A stretch of DNA of 58,234 bases from Elioraea sp. (GCF_022842375.1 NZ_JALHPR010000029.1:1-58234); one strand, 5' to 3'. Counted from the first letter of the stretch, positions 25,767 through 34,650 are shown. Made by a program: numbers and translations. The notes: generated by a model not told the origin, from the sequence alone.

Positions 25767-26132
25767 ATGACAGCTTCACGACGTGCAGTCCTTCCCATCG
25801 CCGCCGCCGCACTCGTCGCAATGCTCGCCGCGGCCCCGGCGATCGCCCAGCCGCGCGACCAGGGTGCCGATGCCCCCAGTGCCGCGCGCAGCACGACCGA
25901 CCGCGATGGCCGCTCGGAGCGGCGTGCCAGCCGCGCCCAGGCCGTGCTCGCCGCGAAGGTCGCCGCTGCCGATGCCGTGCGCATCGTCGAGGCGGCGGGC
26001 TACCGCGGCATCCACGAGCTGGAGTGGGAGCGTGGCACCTGGGAGATCGAGGCGTTCGACGCCGCCGGCGCGCGCGTCGACCTGCGCGTCGACGCGACGT
26101 CGGGCGCGATCGTGCGCAAGTCTGGCCGCTGA
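25767..26132 (+). CDS. Second periplasmic PepSY-domain protein
   Basis: The protein has 121 residues from the ATG at 25767, behind a GAGAGAGAGAG purine tract. The signal peptide (AVLPIAAAALVAMLAAAPAIAQ) leads to a basic linker and a PepSY domain (VRIVEAAGYRGIHELEWERGTWEIEAFDAAG, then VDLRVDATSGAIVRKS). It is divergent from the other pepSY gene and lies 32 bases before the cytochrome b561 gene. A shared response to the two-component system is inferred. Confidence 0.85.
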   Translation: MTASRRAVLPIAAAALVAMLAAAPAIAQPRDQGADAPSAARSTTDRDGRSERRASRAQAVLAAKVAAADAVRIVEAAGYRGIHELEWERGTWEIEAFDAAGARVDLRVDATSGAIVRKSGR

Positions 26133-26164
26133 TCCGCAAACCGCCCCGAGGGGAGTGAGTGACC

Positions 26165-26743
26165 ATGGCGATCAGGGATACGGCGAACCGCTACGGCGGC
26201 GTCTCCCAGGCACTGCACTGGGGCTCGGCGCTGCTCATCGCCGCCGCCTGGACGCTTGGTGTCACGATGGAAGAGCTGCCGCGCGGGTCCGCCCGCGCGG
26301 CAGGCCTCGACCTGCACGCGACGCTTGGGCTGCTTCTCGTCGGCGCGGTGCTCGCCCGGCTGCTCTGGCGCGCGGCCAATCCGAAGCCTGGGCAGGATTC
26401 CGGCTGGGCCGGGCTTGCCGCGCGCGGCATGCACCTCGCGCTCTACGCCGTGATGCTGGCGGTGCCCCTCGCGGGCCTGGCCGACCGCTGGGCACGCGGG
26501 CGCGGCGTGTCGGTGTTCCTGGGCGCCGTCACGCTCGATGCGCCCTTCACCATTCCCGGCGGCAAGGCGTGGGGCGAGGTGCACGAAATCACGGCGAACC
26601 TGCTGCTCGTGCTCATCGCACTCCATGTCGCGGCCGCCCTGTTCCATCACCTCGTGCTGCGGGACGGGCTGTTGCGGCGGATGCTGCCCGGGCGGCGCGA
26701 CCGTCAGTTGATCGATACGCCTGCGTGGCGATCTGGTGGATAA
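26165..26743 (+). CDS. Cytochrome b561 family protein
   Basis: The protein has 192 residues. The ATG at 26165 is favoured over GTG 26159 because GAGGGGAG (from 26148) is better spaced. Four hydrophobic helices carry the candidate heme ligands: His18 in ALHWGSALL, the His in LDLHATLGLLL, the one in ARGMHLALYAVML, and those in EVHEITANLLLVLIALHVAA. Such proteins carry electrons between quinol and acceptors in the inner membrane. Its 3' end overlaps the convergent globin gene by 40 bases. Confidence 0.9.
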   Translation: MAIRDTANRYGGVSQALHWGSALLIAAAWTLGVTMEELPRGSARAAGLDLHATLGLLLVGAVLARLLWRAANPKPGQDSGWAGLAARGMHLALYAVMLAVPLAGLADRWARGRGVSVFLGAVTLDAPFTIPGGKAWGEVHEITANLLLVLIALHVAAALFHHLVLRDGLLRRMLPGRRDRQLIDTPAWRSGG

Positions 26744-27147
26744 GCCGCGGCGATCATCGCGGCGGTGAGGCCGGTGAAAGCCTTGGTCCACGCCGCCGCG
26801 ACCTCCGGCGTGCAGCGATCGCCGAGCGACTGGCGCAGCATCCAGTCCAGCGGCTCGAACAGCAGGGCGTAATGGTCAGGCACCACGCCGTAGCCGACAT
26901 GGCGCTTGGCGAGTGCCGCGAGCATGGGCTGCATCCTGTCGAGTGCGTGCAGCTGCGACACGACGACACCGAGCGTCGAGATCAGCTTCGAGCCTTGCGC
27001 ATCCATGTCGGACGGAAACATCGCGCGCGCGGCGGGAATGTTCGCGAACAGCCTGTCGTAGAAGAGCGAGGCCGCCGTTCCCGGCGTGGTTGCGACCTGG
27101 CGGAAGCTCGTGCGGAGAAGGTCGATCTCGTCATTCGTCAGCTGCAT
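26704..27147 (-). CDS. Single-domain globin (bacterial hemoglobin-like)
   Basis: The protein has 147 residues, with GGAGG before the ATG. The sequence fits the flavohemoglobin-type globin domain: ASLFYDRLFANIPAARAMFP, then the proximal-His region ALAKRHVGYGVVPDHYALLFEPLDWML, then AAWTKAFTGLTAAMIAAAY. There is no reductase domain. Likely roles are oxygen binding or nitric oxide detoxification. Convergent overlap with cytochrome b561 may be coincidental. Confidence 0.88.
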   Translation of the reverse strand: MQLTNDEIDLLRTSFRQVATTPGTAASLFYDRLFANIPAARAMFPSDMDAQGSKLISTLGVVVSQLHALDRMQPMLAALAKRHVGYGVVPDHYALLFEPLDWMLRQSLGDRCTPEVAAAWTKAFTGLTAAMIAAAYPPDRHAGVSIN

Positions 27148-27208
27148 GGTCGATGCCTCCTCTTTCCACCAGGGCGAGGCTACACGATCGGCCAATGGAA
27201 TTTCAGGT

Positions 27209-28105
27209 TTATTGCGGCCGTTTCGCAGGCGCCGCGGGCGTGAAGGCGCTGCTGAAATTCTCATGCAGACAGGTCAGCACGGCCTGGATGCGCGCGCTCT
27301 GGATCGTGTCGGGGTGGGCGTGCACGTGCAGCGTGCGCACGAGATCGGGCGGGCCCTCGGTGACGCGGGCGAGGCCGGGCTCACCCTCCGCCAGGCACAT
27401 CGGCAACAGGCCCTTGCCGACACCGCCGCGGATTCCGGCGAGCAGCACGGAACTGTCGGTCGCCGTCAGGCGAAGCGTATCGGACGGCTTGCGCGTCTTC
27501 TCGATCCAGCGAGCCGGCGCGCGGCGGGGGGCAAGGTCATCCCAGAACGACACCCAGCCGAGCGTCGCGTGGTCGGCCCCAGCCGGGCCGTAGATCGCGT
27601 AGGGCACCTCGCCGAGCTTGATGGCGAAGGCGGTGTCTCCCGGCGGGACCTCGAACCAGAGGCCGAGGGCCGCCTCGCCGGCCGCAAGGTTGCGCGGCAG
27701 CGGCCCGCCGATGGTGCGGATGGCAAGCTTCGGGTGCCGTGCGAGCAGGCCGGGCAGGACGCAGGCGGCAAGGCGCGTCATCGTCCACGCATTGCCGACG
27801 ATGCGGACGAGGCCTGACGCCTCCTGGTTGGCGTTGCCCACCTCCTCGGCGAGCCGATTGGCGCGCGCTTCGATCTCGATCGCGCGTTCGATCGCCGCAT
27901 CGCCTGCGCTGGTGGGCGAGAGGCCCGCGCGGCCTCGGATGAACAGGATGGCGCCGAGCGCGGCCTCGAGGGCGGCGAGGCGCCGCGAGACCGTTGCCTG
28001 GTCGATCCCGAGCTGGACCGCGGCGGCGTTGAGCGAGCCCGAGCGCGAGACCGCGAGCAGGATCTTCAGGTCGTCCCAGTCCAGTTGCGCAGCGGCGAGT
28101 GACAT
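27209..28105 (-). CDS. LysR-family transcriptional regulator
   Basis: The protein has 298 residues from ATG 28105; the frame is open upstream, but homology begins at LDWDDLKILLAVSRSGSLNAAAVQLGIDQATVSRRLAALE, the LysR winged helix. The effector domain is present but divergent, with WFEVPPGDTAFAIKLGEVPYAIYG. This N-terminal style (DWDDLK..., ATVSRRLAALE) is the one found in many orphan LysR proteins of Rhodospirillales. It is divergent from the RTX gene at 28314. Confidence 0.9.
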   Translation of the reverse strand: MSLAAAQLDWDDLKILLAVSRSGSLNAAAVQLGIDQATVSRRLAALEAALGAILFIRGRAGLSPTSAGDAAIERAIEIEARANRLAEEVGNANQEASGLVRIVGNAWTMTRLAACVLPGLLARHPKLAIRTIGGPLPRNLAAGEAALGLWFEVPPGDTAFAIKLGEVPYAIYGPAGADHATLGWVSFWDDLAPRRAPARWIEKTRKPSDTLRLTATDSSVLLAGIRGGVGKGLLPMCLAEGEPGLARVTEGPPDLVRTLHVHAHPDTIQSARIQAVLTCLHENFSSAFTPAAPAKRPQ

Positions 28106-28236
28106 GGCGCACAGCCTATAGCCGGAAATCCGCAAGCGGCGAATGCGTTCCTGCGGGTTCCCTTCCGGGGTCGATTTGAACGAAAGATCGCAAGTCATCG
28201 CCAAGCAAAGAACGGCAATGGCGAAGTGAACCAGCC

Positions 28237-28293
28237 TGAAACAGATGAAACACGGATGTGTCAGTCGTAACAGGCTGCGGAAACAATTGAAAC
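28237..28293. promoter_or_regulatory. Paired TGAAAC repeats upstream of RTX gene
   Basis: TGAAAC occurs at 28237-28242 and 28246-28251, and GGAAAC/TGAAAC at 28279-28284 and 28288-28293. Each pair has 9-base spacing and the pairs are 42 bases apart. An AGGAAGGAG ribosome-binding site follows just before the ATG at 28314. The repeats are candidate regulator sites. Confidence 0.3.
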
Positions 28294-28313
28294 ACTAGGA
28301 AGGAGTCACAGTC

Positions 28314-29720
28314 ATGAACCAGAACGGCACAGGCAAGCTCACCGTGGTCAACGGCACGAGCGGTAGCAACATCCTCGACGACACGCTCGGCTGGACGCAC
28401 GTGATCGCGGGTGCGGGCAACGACACGATCGTCGCCAACGGTACGATGTTCCTCGAGGATCCGAACGCCGACATCTTCGACGGCGGCGCGGGCGAGGATA
28501 CGGTCTCGTACGCCAACGGGGCCTGGGAATGGCAGAGTGGGATCTTCGCTCTCGGCGTCGATGTCGATCTCGCCGCGGGCAGTGCCCACCGCAAGTGGGC
28601 GGCCGGATCGCTCGTCACGCCCGATATCCTGATCAGCATCGAGAACGTCATCGGCTCGCCGGGGCATGACACGCTGCGCGGGGACGACGGCTCCAACAAG
28701 CTCTGGGGGAACGGCGGCGACGACCTGATGTTCGGTCGCGGCGGCAACGACTATCTCTTCGGCGGCGACGGCAACGACCAGATCTGGGGCGGCACCGGCA
28801 ACGACTACGTGTTCGGCGATGCCGGCAACGACATCCTCTGGGGCAATGACGGCAACGACACAGTCGACGGCGGCAGCGGGGATGACGCGATGTACGGCGG
28901 GGCGGGCAATGACACGCTGCACGCCTCTGCCGGCAACGACACGCTCGACGGAGGGTCGGGCACCGACACCGCCGTCTTCGCCACGAACGGCAATGTGCAG
29001 GTCAACCTGGGCCTGGGCATCTCCGCGGGTGCGCTCGGCAACGACATCCTGATCTCGATCGAGAATGTCACGACCGGCGCGGGCGGGGACACGGTATTCG
29101 GCAACAACGTCGCCAACCGCATCGAGACAGGTGCCGGCAACGACCATGTCGATGGCGGGGCCGGCAACGACTACATCGATGGCGGATCGGGCAACGACAC
29201 GCTGCTCGGCGGATCGGGCAACGATACGGTCAAGGGCGGTTCCGGCAACGACACGATCGACGGCGGCTCGGGTGCCGACTACATCGAGGGCAATGACGGC
29301 AACGACACGATCCATGGCGGGTCGGGCAACGATGTCGTCCATGCCGGCGCGGGCGACGACATCGTACGCGGCGGCGTTGGCGACGACGTGCTCTATCTCG
29401 GCACGGGTACGGACAGGGTCGTCTGGAACGACGGCGATCTCGGGATGGACACCGTCTACGGGTTCAGCCTGGGCAGCGACACGCTGAGCTTCGGGTCCGG
29501 CTTCCTCGCCGCCGGCAGCGCTGACGATAACCTGCTCGCGTGGAACGACGGCGCGAACAGCTACCTCGCCGCCAACACGGCCGATGCCGGGTGGCAGTTC
29601 ATCGCCCGCTTCATGGGCGTGGGCGGCGCTGCCCTCGGCGATGCCATCGACGACGGCTCGCTGTTCGCGACGCAGCTCGGCGGCGTTGGCGGCGGCGGGC
29701 CTGGCGACGTCTTCTTCTGA
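28314..29720 (+). CDS. RTX-type calcium-binding repeat protein
   Basis: The protein has 468 residues. Many nonapeptide repeats of the GGxGNDxhx type (e.g. GGSGNDTLLG, GGAGNDYIDG) lie from about residue 125 to 365, forming calcium-binding parallel beta rolls. There is no Sec signal. The extreme C-terminus ends in an acidic residue followed by hydrophobic ones (GDVFF), like type I secretion substrates. No HlyB/HlyD/TolC genes are in the window. No enzymatic domain is recognised at the N-terminus, so it may be structural or adhesive. Confidence 0.92.
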   Translation: MNQNGTGKLTVVNGTSGSNILDDTLGWTHVIAGAGNDTIVANGTMFLEDPNADIFDGGAGEDTVSYANGAWEWQSGIFALGVDVDLAAGSAHRKWAAGSLVTPDILISIENVIGSPGHDTLRGDDGSNKLWGNGGDDLMFGRGGNDYLFGGDGNDQIWGGTGNDYVFGDAGNDILWGNDGNDTVDGGSGDDAMYGGAGNDTLHASAGNDTLDGGSGTDTAVFATNGNVQVNLGLGISAGALGNDILISIENVTTGAGGDTVFGNNVANRIETGAGNDHVDGGAGNDYIDGGSGNDTLLGGSGNDTVKGGSGNDTIDGGSGADYIEGNDGNDTIHGGSGNDVVHAGAGDDIVRGGVGDDVLYLGTGTDRVVWNDGDLGMDTVYGFSLGSDTLSFGSGFLAAGSADDNLLAWNDGANSYLAANTADAGWQFIARFMGVGGAALGDAIDDGSLFATQLGGVGGGGPGDVFF

Positions 29721-29736
29721 TCGGCGGCGGCGCCTT

Positions 29737-29880
29737 TCTCCCTCTCCCGCCTGGGCGGGAGGGGGCCGGGGTGAGGGTGGGGGGCAGCGTAGCGGGCTTG
29801 TCGCCAGAGCGGTGCGCTGCGGCACCACCCCCCTCACCCTTCCCTTTCCCCCCGCAAGCGCGGGGGGAGAGGGAAGGGGG
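29737..29880. repeat. GC-rich intergenic inverted-repeat element
   Basis: Two strong hairpins, one centred near 29753 (CTCCCGCCTGGGCGGGAG) and one near 29858 (a C-rich arm facing a G-rich arm), bracket a segment whose GTGAGGGTGGGGGG is complementary to CCCCCCTCAC at 29828-29837. The whole looks like an interspersed GC-rich repeat and could also terminate the RTX transcript. Confidence 0.6.
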
Positions 29881-29917
29881 AAGCCGCGATTGACCTGCTT
29901 GTGATGGAGAGCGCGTC

Positions 29918-30463
29918 ATGGATCGCACCACCGGCATCGCGCATGGCGGCATCGCGCATGGCGGCATCATCGTCTTCGACGCCGAAACTTGCGTGTTCGA
30001 TACGATCTACGGCTTCCGCCCGGGCCGCGACAGGCTCGCGTTCGGAAACGGGTTCTTCGCGCCGATGACGGCACGCGCGCCGATAACCTGGCGGCTCCGT
30101 GCCTGCCACGGCGCGGGAGGGCGGGCGCTGCTTGCCGCCAACACGGCGCGCGTGGGCTGGCAGTTCATCGCCGATTTCGCCGGGATCGACCGCGCAGCGC
30201 TCGCCGCCGCAATCGCCGATGGAAGCCTGCTCTCAGCCCCAGCCCTGGAACACGCTGTAGAGCACGCGGTACTTGTCGTTCCCCCGCTCCCATTCCTTCA
30301 GGCTGCGGCTGATCAGCGGGTTGCGGAGCGAGAGCGTGGCGTGCCAGTCGAACACGTAGGTCTTGCCGTCCTGCACCTGGACCGCCGTCGCGCTGTGATA
30401 GGCGATGACGTTGTTGTCGGCGTTCGGCATCCGGCTCGCATGCCAGGCGCTGGTCGCCCATGA
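29918..30463 (+). CDS. Small protein paralogous to the RTX protein C-terminal domain, possibly decayed
   Basis: The first ~105 residues mirror the C-terminal domain of the RTX gene: DTIYGFRPGRDRLAFGNGFF matches DTVYGFSLGSDTLSFGSGFL, and LLAANTARVGWQFIADFAG matches YLAANTADAGWQFIARFMG. After about 30240 the frame continues antisense through the next gene for ~220 bases with no recognisable domain, so the real stop may have been lost. A 15-base tandem repeat encodes GIAHG twice at the N-terminus. It could be a partial duplicate that has lost the calcium-binding repeats. Confidence 0.6.
   Translation: MDRTTGIAHGGIAHGGIIVFDAETCVFDTIYGFRPGRDRLAFGNGFFAPMTARAPITWRLRACHGAGGRALLAANTARVGWQFIADFAGIDRAALAAAIADGSLLSAPALEHAVEHAVLVVPPLPFLQAAADQRVAERERGVPVEHVGLAVLHLDRRRAVIGDDVVVGVRHPARMPGAGRP
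29933..29962. repeat. 15-base tandem duplication (GIAHG codons)
   Basis: GGCATCGCGCATGGC occurs twice exactly at 29933-29947 and 29948-29962, followed by a partial third unit (GGCATC). It lies near the start of the RTX-tail paralogue. Confidence 0.85.
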
Positions 30464-30796
30464 GGGGATCAGGCCCTGGCGGATGGCAGTGTTGATTGCG
30501 CGTTCCGTCACGTCGGCGATGTTGGTGCAGGCCTGGTCCATGCCCTGCTTTTCCCAGTAGTCCTTCGCGACCTTGGTCGCATGCGGCTCGCCGCCCGCGA
30601 TCTCGACCGCCTTGACGCCGAGCCAGGCCATGCCCTCGGCCGTCATGTTCGTGAGGTTGCGGAGCGAACCCGCCGCTTTCTGGCCGATCGCGTAGGGCGA
30701 CACTTCCGGAATGAACCGTCGGCATTCCGAATCATCAACGACCACCTTGACGATCGCCGAGGCGAGCGACCGCGGCATCGACTGTGAATAGCTCAT
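30233..30796 (-). CDS. Uncharacterised protein with papain-like Cys-His-Asp arrangement
   Basis: The protein has 187 residues, with a GGAGGGGG ribosome-binding site. There is no signal peptide or membrane helix. Three residues are suggestive. C90 begins a helix (QACTNIADVTERAINTAI). H134 is in VIAYHSATAVQV. D150 is in GKTYVFDWHATLS. The 16-residue His-Asp spacing and the GKxYVxD strand are typical of transglutaminase/papain-fold enzymes, including papain-like toxin domains. I do not recognise the family. Its 3' end overlaps the RTX-tail paralogue on the other strand by 231 bases. Confidence 0.8.
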   Translation of the reverse strand: MSYSQSMPRSLASAIVKVVVDDSECRRFIPEVSPYAIGQKAAGSLRNLTNMTAEGMAWLGVKAVEIAGGEPHATKVAKDYWEKQGMDQACTNIADVTERAINTAIRQGLIPSWATSAWHASRMPNADNNVIAYHSATAVQVQDGKTYVFDWHATLSLRNPLISRSLKEWERGNDKYRVLYSVFQGWG

Positions 30797-30861
30797 CGCG
30801 TCACCCCCTCCATCGCGGCACCATTCGGCACCCGCGACTGCAGGGAATCAAGAGAGCGCGG

Positions 30862-32175
30862 TCACAGGATGAAGCGCGACAGGTCGGCGTTCGCCGCAAG
30901 CGGGGCCACGCGCGTATGCACGTATGCCCTGTCGACCGTGATGGTCTCGTGCGGGCGGTCGGCCGCGGTGAAGCTGATCTCCTCGAGCAGCTTCTCGAGC
31001 ACGGTGTGCAGCCGCCGCGCGCCGATGTTCTCCACGCGGTCATTGATGTCGGCCGCAAGGTCGGCCAGCGCGTCGATCGCGTCCTCGGCGAAGATGAGGT
31101 CCACGCCCTCGGTCCCCATCAGCGCGCGGTACTGCTTGAGCAGCGACGCCTCCGGCTCGGTGAGGATGCGCTTGAGATCGTCGCGCGACAGCGGCTTCAG
31201 CTCGACCCTGATCGGCAGGCGGCCCTGGAGCTCGGGCAGCAGGTCGGATGGCTTGGCGAGGTGGAAGGCGCCGGAGGCGATGAACAGCACATGGTCGGTC
31301 TTCACCGGGCCGTGCTTGGTCGCGACCGTCGTGCCCTCGATCAGCGGCAGGAGGTCACGCTGCACGCCCTCGCGTGACACGTCCGCCCCCTTGAAGCCGC
31401 CTTCGCTCCGCGCGCACACCTTGTCGATCTCGTCGATGAAGACGATGCCCTGGTTCTCGACGGCCGCGATCGCCTCGTTCTTCACGCGCTCGGCGTCGAG
31501 CAGCCTGTCGCTCTCGTCCTGCGCGAGCACGCCGCGGGCTTCGGCCACCGTCATCCGCCGGGGCCGGGTCCGGTTGCCGAACATCTTCGACATCATCTCG
31601 CCGATGTTGCCCATCTGCCCTGGCGGCATGCCGGGGATGTCCATCTGCCCGATCGGCATGCCAGGCGGGGCTTCCGTCACCTGGATCTCGATTTCCTTGT
31701 CCTCGATCTTCTGTTCGCGCAGCAGGCGGCGGAACTTCATGCGCGTCTCGGCCGACGCACCTTCGCCGACCAACGCGGTGACGAGTCGTTCCTCGGCCGC
31801 GAGCTCTGCCTTCGCCGCGACTTCCTTGCGGAGCCGGTCGCGCGTCATGGTGAAGGAGATCTCGACGAGGTCGCGGATCATGCTTTCGACGTCACGCCCG
31901 ACATAGCCGACCTCGGTGTACTTGGTCGCTTCCACCTTGAGGAACGGCGCCTGTGCCAGCCGTGCCAGCCGCCGGGCGATCTCGGTCTTGCCGCAGCCTG
32001 TCGGCCCGATCATCAGGATGTTCTTCGGCAGCACTTCCGCGCGCAGGTCTTCCGGCAGCTGCTGTCGCCGCCAGCGGTTGCGGAGTGCGATGGCCACCGC
32101 GCGCTTGGCGTCGTTCTGTCCGACGATGAAGCGGTCAAGCTCGCTGACCGTTTCGCGAGGAGAAAGGTTGGTCAT
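30862..32175 (-). CDS. hslU: HslU, ATPase subunit of the HslVU protease
   Basis: The protein has 437 residues from ATG 32175. The start [40 protein letters not shown], Walker [14 protein letters not shown], the pore motif [19 protein letters not shown], Walker [11 protein letters not shown] and the C-terminal ADLSRFIL are all canonical. The I-domain has an unusual Met/Gly/Pro-rich insert ([21 protein letters not shown]). HslU unfolds substrates and threads them into HslV. It lies 83 bases downstream of hslV in one operon. Confidence 0.97.
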   Translation of the reverse strand: MTNLSPRETVSELDRFIVGQNDAKRAVAIALRNRWRRQQLPEDLRAEVLPKNILMIGPTGCGKTEIARRLARLAQAPFLKVEATKYTEVGYVGRDVESMIRDLVEISFTMTRDRLRKEVAAKAELAAEERLVTALVGEGASAETRMKFRRLLREQKIEDKEIEIQVTEAPPGMPIGQMDIPGMPPGQMGNIGEMMSKMFGNRTRPRRMTVAEARGVLAQDESDRLLDAERVKNEAIAAVENQGIVFIDEIDKVCARSEGGFKGADVSREGVQRDLLPLIEGTTVATKHGPVKTDHVLFIASGAFHLAKPSDLLPELQGRLPIRVELKPLSRDDLKRILTEPEASLLKQYRALMGTEGVDLIFAEDAIDALADLAADINDRVENIGARRLHTVLEKLLEEISFTAADRPHETITVDRAYVHTRVAPLAANADLSRFIL

Positions 32176-32258
32176 GGTTGAACTCTCCGCGTCGCCCGAC
32201 CAGCGGGAGGGCGACCCTCGTGCCTGGGGGTATGGGGGAGGGCGCTGCCCTCCCCCAT

Positions 32259-32819
32259 CTATTCGATGATTTCGATCGTCAGCTGTCCGTTGGTGTAGAC
32301 GCAGATATCGCCTGCGATGGCCATGGCCCGCCGCACCACGGTTTCGGCATCCACCCCCGGTTGGTCGACCAGCGCGCGGGCCGCCGCGAGTGCGTAGTTC
32401 CCGCCCGAGCCGATGCCGATGACGCCATGCTCGGGTTCCAGCACGTCGCCGTTGCCGGTGAGGATGAAGCTGCGTCCCTTGTCGGCCACCGCCATCATGG
32501 CTTCGAGGCGGCGGAGGTAGCGGTCCGTCCGCCAGTCCTTGGCGAGGTCGACGCAGGCGCGTTCGAGCTGCCCGGGAAAGCGTTCGAGCTTGGCTTCGAG
32601 GCGTTCCAGCAGGGTGAACGCATCCGCCGTCGCGCCGGCGAAGCCGGCGAGCACCGCGCCGCCGCCGATGCGGCGCACCTTGCGAGCGTTTCCTTTCACG
32701 ACGGTCTGGCCAAGGCTTACCTGGCCATCGCCCGCCATGGCGACCGTCCCGTCCTTGCGCACGCAGAGGATGGTGGTGCCGTGCCAGCCGGGATCGCCCG
32801 GCCTCCGATGTTCGTCCAT
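32259..32819 (-). CDS. hslV: HslV, proteolytic subunit of the HslVU protease
   Basis: The protein has 186 residues. The catalytic threonine follows a 14-residue propeptide ([14 protein letters not shown], Thr15). [21 protein letters not shown] and [17 protein letters not shown] are family hallmarks. HslV forms the two-ring threonine protease core in the cytosol. The order hslV-hslU, divergent from hisB, is common in Rhodospirillales. Confidence 0.97.
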   Translation of the reverse strand: MDEHRRPGDPGWHGTTILCVRKDGTVAMAGDGQVSLGQTVVKGNARKVRRIGGGAVLAGFAGATADAFTLLERLEAKLERFPGQLERACVDLAKDWRTDRYLRRLEAMMAVADKGRSFILTGNGDVLEPEHGVIGIGSGGNYALAAARALVDQPGVDAETVVRRAMAIAGDICVYTNGQLTIEIIE

Positions 32820-32924
32820 GGCCCTCTAGATGGCGCAGGGATGCGGTTGCGGCAAGGAAGGGGGTTTGCCCAGCCCCCCGCAGGGGATTTGCCCCCACCC
32901 CCCGCTGAGGCGTAGAAGGCGCGC

Positions 32925-33551
32925 ATGACCGCCATGCCATCCTCCTCATCCGCCCCTGCCCCCGCCCGCCGCGCCGAAATCAGCCGCGCGACGTCGGAGA
33001 CGCGCATCATCGCCACGGTGGACCTCGACGGGTCCGGCCGGGCGGAGATCGCCACCGGCATCGGCTTCCTCGACCACATGCTCACCGCGCTTGCCCGCCA
33101 CGGGCTTCTCGACATCGCGCTGAAGGCGGAGGGCGACCTGCATATCGACTTCCACCACACGGCGGAGGACGTGGGCATCGTCCTCGGCCAGGCGGTGGCG
33201 AAGGCGCTCGGCGAGAAGCGGGGCATCGCCCGCTACGGCCAGGCGCTGGTGCCGATGGACGAGGCGCTGGCCGAAGCCGCGATCGATATCTCGGGCCGTC
33301 CGTTCCTGGCGTGGTCGGTCGCGTTCCCGACCCAGAAGGTCGGCGAGATGGACACCGAGCTGTTCCCCGAGTGGTTCCGTGCCTTCGCGACGAATGCCGG
33401 GATCACCCTGCACGTGACGCTGAAGGCGGGCGAGAACAGCCACCACATTGCCGAGGCCTGCTTCAAGGCGCTCGCCCGCGCCCTTCGCATGGCCGTGGCG
33501 ATCGACCAGAGGCTTGCGGGAGCGGTTCCCTCCACAAAGGGGGTCCTGTGA
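32925..33551 (+). CDS. hisB: Imidazoleglycerol-phosphate dehydratase
   Basis: The protein has 208 residues, a monofunctional His[31 protein letters not shown] and [19 protein letters not shown] supply the manganese-binding histidines and glutamates. It catalyses the sixth step of histidine synthesis. The N-terminus has an extra ~15 Ser/Ala/Pro residues. It is the first gene of a his run (hisB, DUF2628, hisH, GNAT, hisA, hisF, hisE). Confidence 0.97.
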   Translation: MTAMPSSSSAPAPARRAEISRATSETRIIATVDLDGSGRAEIATGIGFLDHMLTALARHGLLDIALKAEGDLHIDFHHTAEDVGIVLGQAVAKALGEKRGIARYGQALVPMDEALAEAAIDISGRPFLAWSVAFPTQKVGEMDTELFPEWFRAFATNAGITLHVTLKAGENSHHIAEACFKALARALRMAVAIDQRLAGAVPSTKGVL

Positions 33552-33561
33552 GAATCTGGCC

Positions 33562-33939
33562 ATGAAAATCTGGACCGTGCATGCCAAGGGCGTCTCGCCG
33601 CCGCTGCTGGTGAAGGAGGGGTTCTCCTTCTGGGCCTTCCTGTTCGCGGCACCCTGGTTCCTGTGGAACAGGATGTGGCTCGTCCTCATCCTCTACGTGG
33701 CGTTCTGGACGATCTTCGGCGTGCTGACCGCCTCGCTGCCCGAAGCGGTGACGGTGCCGATCGTGCTGGCAGGCCAACTCCTCATCGGCTGGCACGCGCG
33801 CGACCTCCGGCGCTGGACGCTCGCCCGCCGCGGGTGGCGGACCATTGGCGTCGTCGCGACCGAGGGGGGAGAGGACGCCGCACTTGCCCGCCTCTACACG
33901 GCCCGGCCCGAGCTTCTGGCCTGGGTGAAGGCGGCCTAG
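33562..33939 (+). CDS. DUF2628 small membrane protein
   Basis: The protein has 125 residues from the ATG at 33562. The N-terminal MKIWTVHAKG is followed by LVKEGFSFWAFLFAAPWFLWNRMW, then two hydrophobic segments (LVLILYVAFWTIFGVLTA and VTVPIVLAGQLLIGWHARD). This fits the DUF2628 family, which is regularly embedded in alphaproteobacterial histidine operons between hisB and hisH. Its function is unknown. Confidence 0.88.
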   Translation: MKIWTVHAKGVSPPLLVKEGFSFWAFLFAAPWFLWNRMWLVLILYVAFWTIFGVLTASLPEAVTVPIVLAGQLLIGWHARDLRRWTLARRGWRTIGVVATEGGEDAALARLYTARPELLAWVKAA

Positions 33940-33943
33940 GGCG

Positions 33944-34594
33944 GTGCCGACCGTCGCGGTGATCGACTACGGCAGCGGCAACCTCCGCAGCGCGGCCAAG
34001 GCGCTGGCGGCTGTTGGCGGTGCCTCGACCGACGTGGTCGTCACGTCCGATGCCGCCGTGGTGGCGCGGGCCGCCCGCATCGTGCTGCCGGGCCAGGGGG
34101 CCTTCGCCGAGTGTATGCGGGGGCTTTCCGCCGTTCCCGGCATGCTGGAGGTGCTGGCCGATGCGGTGCGGCGGCGCGGCGTTCCCTTCCTTGGCATCTG
34201 CGTCGGCATGCAGCTTCTGGCCGATCGCGGGCTGGAGCATGGCGCCCACCAGGGCTTCGGCTGGATCGGCGGCGACGTGATGCGGCTCGACGAACTCTGG
34301 GGCGGCAACCCGGGCCACCTGCCGATCCCGCAGATGGGGTGGAACGGGCTTTCCTGGTCAGGACGTGCCCACCCCCTCCTGGAAGGGCTTCGGCAAGGTG
34401 ACCATGTGTACTTTGTGCATTCGTACGCGCTGCGTGCCGCCAGCGCCGAGGACGTGATCGCCACGACAGACTATGGCGGGGCGGTCACCGCGGCGGTGGC
34501 ACGGGCGAATGTCGCTGGGGTGCAGTTCCACCCGGAGAAGAGCCAGGCCGTCGGCTTGCGCATCCTCGCCAACTTCCTCCGCTGGTCGCCGTGA
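33944..34594 (+). CDS. hisH: Imidazole glycerol phosphate synthase, glutaminase subunit
   Basis: The protein has 216 residues with a GTG start 4 bases after the previous stop. The glutamine amidotransferase triad is present: Cys in FLGICVGMQLL, and His and Glu in VQFHPEKSQ. The opening VAVIDYGSGNLRS is typical. It feeds ammonia to HisF. Confidence 0.97.
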   Translation: MPTVAVIDYGSGNLRSAAKALAAVGGASTDVVVTSDAAVVARAARIVLPGQGAFAECMRGLSAVPGMLEVLADAVRRRGVPFLGICVGMQLLADRGLEHGAHQGFGWIGGDVMRLDELWGGNPGHLPIPQMGWNGLSWSGRAHPLLEGLRQGDHVYFVHSYALRAASAEDVIATTDYGGAVTAAVARANVAGVQFHPEKSQAVGLRILANFLRWSP

Positions 34595-34650
34595 CCGGCC
34601 CGGGGGCCGGCGGGGAGCGCGGGAGCAGGGCGCGCCGAGGAGGAGGAAAC

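Noticed and set aside
28116-29837. A 573-residue minus-strand open frame opposite the RTX gene
   Set aside because: It is the antisense shadow of the calcium-binding repeats in GC-rich DNA and shows only low-complexity Val/Asp/Ala sequence.
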